NCBI RefSeq assembly: GCF_902830275.1
Contig: NZ_CADESW010000002.1
Coordinates: 1 to 64,000 of the forward strand
From: Burkholderia stagnalis
GTDB taxonomy: Bacteria; Pseudomonadota; Gammaproteobacteria; Burkholderiales; Burkholderiaceae
Direction: 5' to 3'
DNA: 64,000 nucleotides
Shown here: in pieces, positions 8,915-17,228 of the stretch
How the letters are laid out: each line of letters begins with the position of its first letter
Position numbering within the stretch: position 1 is the first letter of the stretch
The notes under the pieces: generated by a model
The model's database searches: none
The model's input: only the letters and a program-made list of their open reading frames with translations
Told to the model about the DNA's origin: nothing
Made by a program: the position numbers and the translations under genes

Positions 8915-8928
8915 AGCACGTTCGTGCT
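8915..8928. promoter_or_regulatory. Inverted repeat AGCACG-TT-CGTGCT, putative operator
   Basis: Two perfect 6-base arms around a 2-base centre in the 201-base divergent region between the GST (-) and enoyl-CoA hydratase (+) genes. The form is that of a dimeric repressor site, such as TetR-type regulators of beta-oxidation genes; the regulator is not identified. Confidence 0.45.
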
Positions 8929-9046
8929 AGTCTAAAACAGTTTCGCGTCCGTCACGACATCCATGCATCCGCAATGACAGCATAGTCCGCCGTCGCTGCA
9001 ACGGATGCGGGATCGCGGCCGCGCCATCCAATGGAGACACGCTCGC

Positions 9047-9838
9047 ATGAGTGCCGAACTGCTGGCATCCCGCCCGTCCGAGAGCGAATCGACGCTCGTC
9101 CTCACGTTGTCCAATCCCGGCGCGCGCAACGCGCTGCACCCCGACATGTATGCGGCCGGCATCGAGGCGCTCGCCACCGCCGATCGCGACCCCGCGATTC
9201 GCGCCGTGGTGCTGGCCGGTGCGGACCGCTTCTTCTGCGCGGGCGGCAACCTGAACCGGCTGCTCGAGAACCGCGCGAAGGATCCGTCCTACCAGGCCGA
9301 CAGCGTCGACCTGCTCGGCGCGTGGATCACCGCGATCCGCGCGTCGACAAAGCCGGTCATCGCGGCGGTCGAAGGCGCCGCGGCCGGCGCCGGCTTCTCG
9401 CTCGCGCTCGCATGCGACCTGATCGTCGCCGCGCACGACGCGAAGTTCGTGATGTCGTACGCGCGCGTCGGCCTGACGCCGGACGGCGGCGCATCGTGGT
9501 TCCTCGCCCGCGCGCTGCCGCGCGCGCTGGCCGCCGAGCTGCTGTTCGACGGCAAGCCCGTGACGGCCGAGCGCCTGCATGCGCTCGGCGTCGTCAACCG
9601 GCTCGCCGCGCCCGGCAGCGCGCTCGGCGATGCGCTCGCGTGGGCGGATGCGCTCGCCGGCATCTCGCCGAATGCGCTGACGCGCATCAAGTCGCTGCTC
9701 GACGACGCCGTCGCGCAACCGCTCGACGCGCATCTCGTCACCGAACGCAATCACTTCGTCGCCTCGCTGCATCATCCGGATGCGCTCGAAGGGATCACCG
9801 CGTTTCTCGAGAAGCGCCCGGCCCATTACAAACGCTAA
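9047..9838 (+). CDS. Enoyl-CoA hydratase/isomerase family protein
   Basis: A 263-residue crotonase-fold protein. The CoA-binding and oxyanion-hole elements are present: ADRFFCAGGNL (about 58-68) and VEGAAAGAGFSLALACD (about 108-124). Likely reaction is hydration of a 2-enoyl-CoA or a related CoA-ester rearrangement; very similar Burkholderia proteins are sometimes labelled oxepin-CoA hydrolase (alternative type). I chose the ATG at 9047 because GGAGA stands 9 bases before it and the family begins there. It starts a run of four same-strand genes; the phosphatase gene follows 7 bases later. Confidence 0.88.
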   Translation: MSAELLASRPSESESTLVLTLSNPGARNALHPDMYAAGIEALATADRDPAIRAVVLAGADRFFCAGGNLNRLLENRAKDPSYQADSVDLLGAWITAIRASTKPVIAAVEGAAAGAGFSLALACDLIVAAHDAKFVMSYARVGLTPDGGASWFLARALPRALAAELLFDGKPVTAERLHALGVVNRLAAPGSALGDALAWADALAGISPNALTRIKSLLDDAVAQPLDAHLVTERNHFVASLHHPDALEGITAFLEKRPAHYKR

Positions 9839-9845
9839 CCCCGCC

Positions 9846-10562
9846 ATGTCACGTTTCGAACTGCCTCGACGCCGCCGCATCTACCTGATGCGGCACGGCG
9901 ACGTCACCTATTTCGACGATTCGGGACGCGCGATCGATCCCGACCGCGTGCCGCTCAATGCCCGCGGCCGCGACCAGGCGAGCGCCGCCGGGCGCGTGTT
10001 CGCCGAGCAGCGCATCCGCTTCGACCGCGTGATCGCGAGCGGCCTGCCTCGCACGCTCGAGACCGCGCAACGCGTGCTCGCGGAAACCGGCCAGCGCATC
10101 GACATCGAAGTCGAACCCGCGTGGCGCGAAATCCGCGGCGGGCATCTGTCGGACATTCCGCCCGAGCAGCATCGCGACGCGTTCCTGCGCGTGCTCGACG
10201 GCATCGTGCCCGAAGACACGCGCTTTCTCGGCGGCGAGACGATCGGCGAACTGATCGACCGCGTGCTGCCGCCGCTCGACGCGCTGCGCGCCGACCGCTC
10301 GTGGGACACCGCGCTGCTCGTGCTGCACGGCGGCGTGAACTGCGCGCTGCTGTCGCATGCGACGGTGCCCGGCCAGCGAATCTTCATCGGCCATCTGTCG
10401 CAATCGACCGGCTGCATCAACGCGCTCGACGTCGGCGACGATCCGCACGACTGGGTGATCCGCCTGCTCAACTATTCGCCGCCCGAAGCGCTGCACCGGG
10501 ACACGCGCAACACGACGATGGAAGTGCTGTACCAGCAATACCTGCAGTTCGCGCAACCCTGA
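9846..10562 (+). CDS. Histidine phosphatase family protein
   Basis: A 238-residue member of the phosphoglycerate mutase-like superfamily. The catalytic RHG motif is R16-H17-G18 (YLMRHGDVT); a second histidine occurs in VLHGGVNCALL near residue 161. These enzymes form a phosphohistidine and dephosphorylate small molecules or proteins; the substrate is not predictable here. The start at 9846 lies 7 bases after the enoyl-CoA hydratase stop, so the two are surely cotranscribed. Confidence 0.88.
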   Translation: MSRFELPRRRRIYLMRHGDVTYFDDSGRAIDPDRVPLNARGRDQASAAGRVFAEQRIRFDRVIASGLPRTLETAQRVLAETGQRIDIEVEPAWREIRGGHLSDIPPEQHRDAFLRVLDGIVPEDTRFLGGETIGELIDRVLPPLDALRADRSWDTALLVLHGGVNCALLSHATVPGQRIFIGHLSQSTGCINALDVGDDPHDWVIRLLNYSPPEALHRDTRNTTMEVLYQQYLQFAQP

Positions 10563-10589
10563 TCGCCGCAACGGCGCGGAGCAGACACG

Positions 10590-11699
10590 ATGGCGCAACC
10601 GAACGATCCCGCGGCACCCCGCACCGACTACGCCGCGTTCGAAGGCACCGCGCCGGTCGGCGAGCGGCAGCGCTTCGATGTCGATGTGCTGTCGCGCTGG
10701 CTCGCGGCGCACGTCGACGGCTTCGCGGGCCCGCTCGCCGTCGAGCAGTTCAAGGGCGGCCAGTCGAATCCGACCTTCAAGCTCGTCACGCCGTCGCACA
10801 GCTACGTGATGCGCGCGAAGCCCGCGCCCGCCGCGAAGCTGCTGCCGTCCGCGCATGCGATCGAACGCGAATACCGCGCGATGGACGCGCTGGCCGGCAC
10901 CGACGTCCCGGTCGCGCGAATGCATGCGCTGTGCGAGGACGAAAGCGTGATCGGCCGCGCGTTCTACGTGATGGCATTCGTCGACGGGCGCGTGCTGTGG
11001 GATCCGTCGCTGCCCGGCATGTCGCCCGACGCGCGCGCCGCGCACTACGACGAGATGAACCGCGTGATCGCGGCGCTGCACGCGCTCGATCCGGCGGCGA
11101 TCGGCCTCGCGGACTACGGCAAGCCCGGCAATTACTTCGCACGGCAGATCGGCCGCTGGAGCAAGCAGTATCTCGCGTCGGAAACCGAGCCGATCGACGC
11201 GATGCATCGGCTGATCGACTGGCTTCCGCAGCACGTGCCGCCCGATAGCGCCGGCGACGGCCGTCCTGCATCGATCGTGCATGGCGACTTCCGCCTCGAC
11301 AACCTGATCTTCCATCCGGACGAGCCGCGCGTGCTCGCGGTGCTCGACTGGGAACTGTCGACGCTCGGCGATCCGCTCGCGGACTTCGCGTACCACTGCA
11401 TGACGTGGCACGTCGACCCGCGCCAGTTCCGCGGCATCGCCGGCCTCGACTGGCGCGCGCTCGGCATCCCCGACGAAACGCGCTACGTCGCGCGCTACTG
11501 CGAGCGCACGGGCCTGTCGATCCGCGCCGACTGGAATGTCTACCTGGCCTACAACATGTTCCGCATCGCGGCGATCCTGCAGGGCATCATGAAGCGCGTC
11601 GTCGACGGCACGGCCTCGAGCGCGCAGGCACTGGATGCGGGCCGGCGCGCCCGGCCGATGGCGGAGCTGGCCTGGCAGTATGCGCAGAAGGTGCGCTGA
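10590..11699 (+). CDS. APH-type phosphotransferase family protein (ACAD10-like)
   Basis: A 369-residue aminoglycoside phosphotransferase-fold kinase of the group usually found beside acyl-CoA dehydrogenases. The nucleotide loop is GGQSNPTFKL, the catalytic loop is H231-G-D233 with LDN after it, and the metal-binding D253 sits in VLDWELSTLGDP. In related ACAD10/11 systems the kinase phosphorylates 4-hydroxyacyl-CoAs for breakdown, which fits the upstream enoyl-CoA hydratase; that role is inference. It is 27 bases downstream of the phosphatase gene. Confidence 0.88.
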   Translation: MAQPNDPAAPRTDYAAFEGTAPVGERQRFDVDVLSRWLAAHVDGFAGPLAVEQFKGGQSNPTFKLVTPSHSYVMRAKPAPAAKLLPSAHAIEREYRAMDALAGTDVPVARMHALCEDESVIGRAFYVMAFVDGRVLWDPSLPGMSPDARAAHYDEMNRVIAALHALDPAAIGLADYGKPGNYFARQIGRWSKQYLASETEPIDAMHRLIDWLPQHVPPDSAGDGRPASIVHGDFRLDNLIFHPDEPRVLAVLDWELSTLGDPLADFAYHCMTWHVDPRQFRGIAGLDWRALGIPDETRYVARYCERTGLSIRADWNVYLAYNMFRIAAILQGIMKRVVDGTASSAQALDAGRRARPMAELAWQYAQKVR

Positions 11700-11818
11700 C
11701 GCGCGCCCATGCCACCCGACGGCGGCCGCCGGCAGCCTGCGTCGATCCATGCTCTAATGACCGCCTGTCGCGGCGCCCCGGCGGCGCCGCTATCGCGGAC
11801 GCATTGAAGGAGTTGACG

Positions 11819-12511
11819 ATGATCGACGTCTACAGCTGGGCGACCCCGAACGGTCACAAGGTGCATATCCTGCTCGAGGAAACCGGCCTCGACTATCGCG
11901 TGCATCCGATCGATATCGGCGCGGGCGACCAGTTCCAGCCCGACATCCTGAAGATCAGCCCGAACAACAAGATCCCTGCGATCGTCGATCCGGACGGCCC
12001 CGGCGGCAAGCCGATCGCGCTGTTCGAATCGGGCGCGATCCTGATCTATCTCGCGGAGAAAGCCGGCCGGTTCCTGCCGGAAGATCCGGCCGCCCGCTAT
12101 GCGACGCTGCAATGGCTGATGTTCCAGATGGGCGGCATCGGCCCGATGCTCGGGCAGGCGCATCACTTCCGCCTCTATGCGCCGGAGAAGATCGACTATG
12201 CGGTCAACCGCTACACGAACGAGGCGCATCGCCTGTACAACGTGATGGACAAGCGGCTTGGCGAAACCGCGTATCTGGCCGGCGACGAGTACACGATCGC
12301 GGACATTGCGACGTTCCCGTGGACGCGCTCGTGGCAGAACCAGGGGATCGTTCTCGACGAATTCCCGAACGTGAAACGCTGGCACGAGGCGATCGCCGCG
12401 CGACCGGCGGTGCAACGCGGCGTCGAGGTGCTGGCGTCGCTGCGCAAGGCGCTGCAGGACGACCGCGCGCGCGAGGTGCTGTTCGGCGCGACGCAGTACG
12501 CGAAACATTGA
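11819..12511 (+). CDS. yfcG: Glutathione-dependent disulfide-bond oxidoreductase, YfcG-like GST
   Basis: A 230-residue GST of the Nu class, clearly like E. coli YfcG: the N-terminus YSWATPNGHKV, ISPNNKIPAIVD, SGAILIYLAEK and GGIGPMLGQ segments match that family. YfcG binds two glutathione molecules and reduces small disulfides instead of conjugating xenobiotics. T8 and N10 (ATPNGHK) are the residues that usually contact the thiols. The ATG at 11819 has AAGGAG six bases upstream; the open frame upstream has no family similarity. It is 119 bases after the phosphotransferase gene. Confidence 0.92.
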   Translation: MIDVYSWATPNGHKVHILLEETGLDYRVHPIDIGAGDQFQPDILKISPNNKIPAIVDPDGPGGKPIALFESGAILIYLAEKAGRFLPEDPAARYATLQWLMFQMGGIGPMLGQAHHFRLYAPEKIDYAVNRYTNEAHRLYNVMDKRLGETAYLAGDEYTIADIATFPWTRSWQNQGIVLDEFPNVKRWHEAIAARPAVQRGVEVLASLRKALQDDRAREVLFGATQYAKH

Positions 12512-12532
12512 GCGCCCCGCGCGTGGGGCGCT
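12511..12532. terminator. GC-rich hairpin between convergent genes
   Basis: AGCGCCCC pairs perfectly with GGGGCGCT around a six-base loop, starting in the yfcG stop codon. There is no T-run on either side, so it may only assist termination between yfcG (+) and the MaoC gene (-). Confidence 0.4.
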
Positions 12533-12571
12533 ACGTCACGTAACGCCCCGCGCGCCAGCCTGCAACAAACG

Positions 12572-13048
12572 TCAGAAGTAGTGTCGCGTAATGAATTCCG
12601 CTGCGCAGACCGGCAGCGGCTCGCCGGGACGTTCGACCTGCAGCGTCACCGACCACGTCGCCTGCACGCCGCCCTGCCCCGCCGCTGCGGTTTCCTTCAC
12701 GGCGAACAGCGCGCGCACGCGCGCGCCGACCGGCACCGGCTTCAGGAAACGCACGCGGTTCAGCCCGTAATTCACCCCCATCTTCTGCTCGAAGCGCAAC
12801 GCATCGCCCATCAGCACGGGAATCAGCGACAGCGTCAGGAAGCCGTGCGCGATCGGGCCGCCGAACGGCGATTCGCGGCGTGCGCGTTCCGGATCGACAT
12901 GAATCCACTGGTCATCGCCGGTCGCGTCGGCGAACCTGTCGACGCGCGTCTGATCGACGTCGATCCACCCGCTCGCGAGCGGCGCGTCGCCGACGCGCGC
13001 CGTCAGCGCCTCGGCCGACGCGATCACCGGCAGTGTCGTCTCGCTCAC
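12572..13048 (-). CDS. MaoC family (R)-specific enoyl-CoA hydratase-like protein
   Basis: A 158-residue hot-dog fold protein. The hydratase-2 motif is complete (FADATGDDQWIHVD, then GPIAHGFLTLSL), giving the catalytic Asp and His used to add water to 2-enoyl-CoA. I chose a GTG start at 13048 because it overlaps the stop of the upstream MaoC gene by four bases (GTGA), a layout typical of translational coupling; the frame upstream lacks family similarity. Last gene of the acyl-CoA dehydrogenase/MaoC unit. Confidence 0.85.
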   Translation of the reverse strand: MSETTLPVIASAEALTARVGDAPLASGWIDVDQTRVDRFADATGDDQWIHVDPERARRESPFGGPIAHGFLTLSLIPVLMGDALRFEQKMGVNYGLNRVRFLKPVPVGARVRALFAVKETAAAGQGGVQATWSVTLQVERPGEPLPVCAAEFITRHYF

Positions 13049-13506
13049 GCGTTGCCTCCGGCCGGATCGCGCAACCCGAAGATCACCTTCGAACGCACCG
13101 TGATCACCGTCTCGCCGCCGCCGTTCACGCCGATCCACTCGGTCGTCACGATGCCGCGATCGGGCTTGCTCGCCGACACGCGCTTGTCGTGGATCTTCTG
13201 GTACATCGTGATCGTGTCGCCGACGCGCACCGGCTTCAGCCAGCGGATTTCGTCGATGCCCGGCGAGCCCATGCTGGTCGAACCCGGCAGCACGTTGCGC
13301 ACCAGCATGCCCATGAACACCGAACAGGTATGCCAGCCGCTCGCGACGAGCCCGCCGAACGGCGACGCTTGCCCCGCCGCCTCGTCCAGATGGAACGGCT
13401 GCGGGTCGTAGCGCTCCGCAAACGTCTTGATGTCGTCCGCCTCGAACGTGTAGCGGCCGACTTCGGTGGTACTGCCGACTTCCAGATCCTCGTAACTGAT
13501 GCCCAC
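13045..13506 (-). CDS. MaoC family dehydratase
   Basis: A 153-residue hot-dog fold protein. Asp and His of the hydratase site are in ERYDPQPFHLDE and GLVASGWHTCSVFM, so it looks active, but it differs enough from its neighbour to suggest a heterodimer, as with two-subunit MaoC hydratases in steroid and fatty-acid breakdown. It lies 41 bases after the smaller acyl-CoA dehydrogenase and overlaps the next MaoC gene by four bases. Confidence 0.87.
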   Translation of the reverse strand: MGISYEDLEVGSTTEVGRYTFEADDIKTFAERYDPQPFHLDEAAGQASPFGGLVASGWHTCSVFMGMLVRNVLPGSTSMGSPGIDEIRWLKPVRVGDTITMYQKIHDKRVSASKPDRGIVTTEWIGVNGGGETVITVRSKVIFGLRDPAGGNA

Positions 13507-13547
13507 TCTGTCTCTCCTTGGTATGCGCGTGTGTGCGCGAGTCGCCG

Positions 13548-14681
13548 CTACGCCGCGTCGGCCTGCATGAAGTCAGGCAGCGCGGCGATGCGGGCGAGAT
13601 GGTGATCGGTGTCGCCGAGCGTCGTCTCGATGATCGACAGGCGCTTGAACAGATGCGCGGCCGCGACCTCGTTGGTCACGCCCATGCCGCCGTGCAACTG
13701 TACCGCCTGCTGGCCGACGAAGCGCGCGGCCTGCCCGACGCGCGCCTTCGCCGCCGACACGGCCTTGCGCCGCGCGTCGGCATCGGGGCTCGCGTAACGC
13801 ACCGCCGCGAGATAGGTGAGCGAACGCGCCTGCTCCGCGTGGATCAGCATGTCGACCATCCGGTGCTGCAGCGCCTGGAAGCGCGCAATCGGCACGCCGA
13901 ACTGTTCGCGCGTCTTCGTGTATTCGACGGTCGCGCGGTTCAGTTCGTCGAGCGCGCCGACCGCTTCCGCGCACAGCAGCACGGTCGCGTAATCGGCGAT
14001 CCGCTCGAGCGCCGCCGAATCGCGCTCGCCGCCCGTCAGCAGGCGCGCGGGCGTGTCGTCGAGCCGGATCGTCGCGGCGCGCTGCCCGTCGATCGTCCGG
14101 TAGTCGGCAACCGTCGCGCCCGCCGCGCCGCGTTCGACCGCGAACAGCCCCACCGCGCCGTCGTCGAGCCGCGCGGGCACGATCCACACCTGCGCCTGCG
14201 CGCCGTGCTGCACGATCGACTTGACGCCGCTCAGGCGATACGCGCCATCCCGCGCGACGGCGCGTGTGTCGAGCGCGAACAGGTCGTAGCGCGCGTGCGG
14301 CTCGTGGAACGCGACCGCCAGGCGCGTGCGCCCCTGCGCGACGCCTTCCAGCAGCGCCGCGTCGTCGCCCGTGCCGGAACCGGCCACGCGCAGCGCTTCG
14401 ACACCGACTGCCGTCGCCCAGTACGGCTCGACGACGAGCGCGCGGCCGAGCGCCTGCAGCGCGACCAGCAGGTCGACCGCGCCTGCGCCGAAACCGCCCT
14501 GCGCTTCCGGCACCGGCAGCGCGGTCAGCCCGAGCTCCGTGAATGCCTGCCATTGCGCGTCCGACACGCCGGCATCGCTGCGCACGATCGCCTGGCGTGT
14601 TTCGAAGCCGTACTGCTCGCCGAGATAGCGACCCAGCGCGTCGGCGAACTGCTGCTGCTCATCGGTAAAGGTGAAATCCAT
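13548..14681 (-). CDS. Acyl-CoA dehydrogenase, small subunit type (pimeloyl-CoA dehydrogenase-like)
   Basis: A 377-residue flavoprotein of the acyl-CoA dehydrogenase family. The C-terminal QLHGGMGVTNE motif for FAD contact is present, but the usual YEG-T-xE-I-Q stretch carrying the catalytic glutamate is missing, and the end reads LFKRLSIIETTLGD. That is the pattern of the smaller partner in heteromeric enzymes such as the pimeloyl-CoA dehydrogenase pair. The ATG at 14681 has AGGAGA upstream and matches the family start MDFTFTDEQ. It follows the large subunit by 45 bases. Confidence 0.87.
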   Translation of the reverse strand: MDFTFTDEQQQFADALGRYLGEQYGFETRQAIVRSDAGVSDAQWQAFTELGLTALPVPEAQGGFGAGAVDLLVALQALGRALVVEPYWATAVGVEALRVAGSGTGDDAALLEGVAQGRTRLAVAFHEPHARYDLFALDTRAVARDGAYRLSGVKSIVQHGAQAQVWIVPARLDDGAVGLFAVERGAAGATVADYRTIDGQRAATIRLDDTPARLLTGGERDSAALERIADYATVLLCAEAVGALDELNRATVEYTKTREQFGVPIARFQALQHRMVDMLIHAEQARSLTYLAAVRYASPDADARRKAVSAAKARVGQAARFVGQQAVQLHGGMGVTNEVAAAHLFKRLSIIETTLGDTDHHLARIAALPDFMQADAA

Positions 14682-14726
14682 CGTTGTCTCCTGTCCCATG
14701 CTTCGCGTTCGGATCCCGCGCCACGC

Positions 14727-15923
14727 TCACAGTCCGAGAATCATCTGCGCGATGATGTTCTTCTGGATCTCGTTCGAGCCGCCGTAGATCGACGTCTTGC
14801 GGAAGTTGAAGTAGTACGCGGCGAGCGGCGCGGCATCGTCGTCGCCGGCCACGCTGTGCTCGCGCGCACCTTCGAGGAACGGCACGTCGAACGGCGCCGC
14901 GAGCGGGCCGATCGCCTCGAACATCAGCTCGGTCAGCATCTGCTGCACCTCCGTCCCCTTGATCTTCAGCATCGACGCTTCCGGGCCCGGCCCCTTGCCG
15001 CTCGTCTCGCGGCTGACGACGCGCAGCACCGTCACCTCGAGCGCCATCAGCTCGACCTCGAGCGCCGCGACCTTCGCGGCGAACACCGGATCGGCGAGCA
15101 GCGGCTTGCCGTTCTTCCGCTGGTCGAGCGCGACGCGCTTCAGGAACGCGAGCTCGCGTTTCGAGTTGCCGACGCGCGCAATGCCCGTGCGTTCATGGCC
15201 GAGCAGGTATTTCGCGTAGGTCCAGCCGCGGTTCTCGTCGCCGACGAGGTTCTCGACCGGCACCTTCACATCCTCGAAGAACACCTCGTTGACTTCGTGA
15301 TCCTCGTCGAGCGTGATGATCGGCCGCACGGTGATGCCGGGCGTCTTCATGTCGATCAGCAGGAACGAGATGCCCTCCTGCTTCTTCGCGGCGGGATCGG
15401 TGCGCACGAGGCAGAACATCATGTCGGCGTGCTGGCCGAGTGTGGTCCAGGTCTTCTGCCCGTTGACGACGTAGTGGTCGCCGTGGCGCTCGGCCCGCGT
15501 GCGCAGCGACGCGAGGTCGGAGCCCGAGCCCGGTTCCGAGTAGCCCTGGCACCACCAGTCGGAACCGTCGAGGATGCGGGGCAGGTAGCGGCGCTTTTGC
15601 GCGTCGCTGCCGTATTTCATCAGCACCGGCGCGACCATCGACACGCCGAACGGCAGCACGGTCGGTGCGCCGATCCGTGCGCATTCCTCGTCCCAGATGT
15701 GCCGCTGCGTTGCGTCCCAGCCCGGGCCGCCATATTCGACCGGCCAGGCAGGCGCGGACCACCCGCGCTGGCCGAGAATCCGGTGCCAGCTCGCGTAGTC
15801 TTCGCGATTCAGTCGTTTGTGATCGAGAACCTTGGCGCGCAGCGCGTGAGGCAGGTTGGCCTCGAGCCAGGCGCGAATGTCGGCGCGGAATGCGTCGTCG
15901 GCGGGGGAATAATCCAGATCCAT
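14727..15923 (-). CDS. Acyl-CoA dehydrogenase, large subunit type (pimeloyl-CoA dehydrogenase-like)
   Basis: A 398-residue acyl-CoA dehydrogenase. The FAD/substrate loop GYSEPGSGSDLASL (about 128-141) and the helical C-terminal domain are complete. Near the end the motif is IYGGSNEIQKNIIAQ, so FAD-binding residues are kept but glycine replaces the glutamate of the common YEG motif; the base must lie elsewhere, as in some family branches, or the pair shares a site. First gene of the four-gene unit with the small subunit and two MaoC proteins, likely degrading a dicarboxylic or modified acyl-CoA. An inverted repeat at 15951-15964 lies 28 bases before its start. Confidence 0.88.
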   Translation of the reverse strand: MDLDYSPADDAFRADIRAWLEANLPHALRAKVLDHKRLNREDYASWHRILGQRGWSAPAWPVEYGGPGWDATQRHIWDEECARIGAPTVLPFGVSMVAPVLMKYGSDAQKRRYLPRILDGSDWWCQGYSEPGSGSDLASLRTRAERHGDHYVVNGQKTWTTLGQHADMMFCLVRTDPAAKKQEGISFLLIDMKTPGITVRPIITLDEDHEVNEVFFEDVKVPVENLVGDENRGWTYAKYLLGHERTGIARVGNSKRELAFLKRVALDQRKNGKPLLADPVFAAKVAALEVELMALEVTVLRVVSRETSGKGPGPEASMLKIKGTEVQQMLTELMFEAIGPLAAPFDVPFLEGAREHSVAGDDDAAPLAAYYFNFRKTSIYGGSNEIQKNIIAQMILGL

Positions 15924-15950
15924 GCGCAGTGTCTCCTGTCGACCAGAGTC

Positions 15951-15964
15951 AGTGCTTCAGCACT
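15951..15964. promoter_or_regulatory. Inverted repeat AGTGCT-TC-AGCACT, putative operator
   Basis: Perfect 6-base arms with a 2-base centre, 28 bases upstream of the acyl-CoA dehydrogenase start codon (minus strand). Its geometry equals that of the repeat at 8915-8928 near another acyl-CoA gene, though the arms differ. Confidence 0.4.
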
Positions 15965-16029
15965 TATTTTTGGTCCCATGCAGGGCTCGCCGCGGCCGAC
16001 CGGCCGGGCGAGGAACACGCTGCGCAAGG

Positions 16030-16452
16030 TTATTGCAGCGGTTCTTTCAGCGCGGCAGGAATCGGCAGCGGCATCACCTCGATGCCTTCTTCGACCAAGG
16101 CTTGCGCATCCTCCGGGGTCGTGACGCCCCGAATGCTGCGCGCCGGCGCTTCGTTGTAGTGGATGCGCCGCGCTTCCTCGGCGAAGCGCTCGCCCACGTT
16201 CTCGGTCTTCTCCAGCACCTCGCGCAACGCGCGCATCACCTGCGCCTGCAGCGCGCGCGGATCGGCCGGCTTCGCCTGCGTCGCACCCGACAGGTTCAGG
16301 CGTGGCGCGGACGGCATGCGGCTGATCTCGGTCGTCCCGCACACCGGGCATTCGACCAGCTTGCGGGACAACTGCGCTTCGAATTCATCGGCGGAAGCGA
16401 ACCAGCCTTCGAACCGATGACCGTGCGGGCACTGTAAGTCGAGAACCTTCAT
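16030..16452 (-). CDS. DUF1178 family protein
   Basis: A 140-residue protein of the DUF1178 family, of unknown function. The N-terminus has a zinc-ribbon-like arrangement: C8-P-H10-G-H12 followed by C35-P-V-C38-G. The middle is helical and charged. It lies upstream of the acyl-CoA dehydrogenase unit on the same strand and downstream of the Nudix gene; a 136-base gap without clear signals separates it from the latter. Confidence 0.88.
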   Translation of the reverse strand: MKVLDLQCPHGHRFEGWFASADEFEAQLSRKLVECPVCGTTEISRMPSAPRLNLSGATQAKPADPRALQAQVMRALREVLEKTENVGERFAEEARRIHYNEAPARSIRGVTTPEDAQALVEEGIEVMPLPIPAALKEPLQ

Positions 16453-16588
16453 GCTGAATCAGGGCGTTTGGCGAGTGTAGCGCAAAAAGCGATTTTGTGA
16501 ACGGTCGTGCTAAAACGAACGCCGGCAGCGTCGCTGCCGTGTCATCGAATTGTAGCGCGGCGTTCCCGCTACCGCTGACGCCCTGCCC

Positions 16589-17179
16589 TCAGGGCGTCAC
16601 GACCGGGCCGAGCGGCCACGCGCCGGACAGCGCCTTTTCGAGCCACATCGTGCCGATGATCGTCTTCACGTCGGTGATCTGGCCGGTGCGCACCCATTCG
16701 AGCACGTCGGGCAGCGTCGCTGTGAAGGTCTCGAGGAATTCGCCGTCGTCGAGCTTGCGCTCGCCGGCCGTCAGGCCGCGCGCGAGATACAGGTCGATGA
16801 ATTCGGTCGAATAGGAAATGATCGGATGGATGCGCGTGAGGAACACGTATTCGCGCGCGGTATAGCCCGTTTCCTCGCGCAGTTCGCGCACCGCGCAAGC
16901 GAGTGCGCCCTCTTGCGGATCGAGCTTGCCGGCCGGGTATTCGGCCATCACCTTGCCGATCGGGTAGCGGAACTGGCTTTCCATCAGCACGCGGCCATCG
17001 TCGAACAGCGGGATCACCATCACCGCGCCCGGATGCTTCACGTATTCGCGCGTCGCGTGCTTGCCGTCGGGCAGACGCACGGTGTCGCGCTTGAGCTTGA
17101 GGAATGCGCCGTCGTAGATCGCCTCGCTTTCGAGGCAGGTTTCGGTCAGTGCGGCGTCGTGATTGGGCAATTCGGCCAT
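16589..17179 (-). CDS. Nudix hydrolase, ADP-ribose pyrophosphatase-like
   Basis: A 196-residue Nudix enzyme. The full Nudix box runs from GKLDPQEGALACAV to RELREETGY (about residues 84-106), with the EE pair that binds Mg2+. The N-terminal beta strands (AIYDGAFLKLKRDTVRLPDG) resemble ADP-ribose pyrophosphatases of the NudF type, which split ADP-ribose into AMP and ribose 5-phosphate. It sits just downstream of the nuo operon and its DUF2818 partner, 49 bases away, and may be read through from them. ADP-ribose recycling would fit an NADH-linked context, but this is inference. Confidence 0.9.
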   Translation of the reverse strand: MAELPNHDAALTETCLESEAIYDGAFLKLKRDTVRLPDGKHATREYVKHPGAVMVIPLFDDGRVLMESQFRYPIGKVMAEYPAGKLDPQEGALACAVRELREETGYTAREYVFLTRIHPIISYSTEFIDLYLARGLTAGERKLDDGEFLETFTATLPDVLEWVRTGQITDVKTIIGTMWLEKALSGAWPLGPVVTP

Positions 17180-17228
17180 CGGCGGCTCCCAGGTTGAGCG
17201 CGACGGCCACGGGGTCGGCCCCGAGCCG

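Noticed and set aside
13518..16124. An 868-codon plus-strand frame opposite the acyl-CoA dehydrogenase unit
   Set aside because: Composition bias only; the minus-strand genes have clear catalytic motifs and ribosome sites.
16497..16515. GGTCGTGCTAAAA half-site resembling the dyad at 8915
   Set aside because: Only one half matches; the opposite arm differs at three of six positions.
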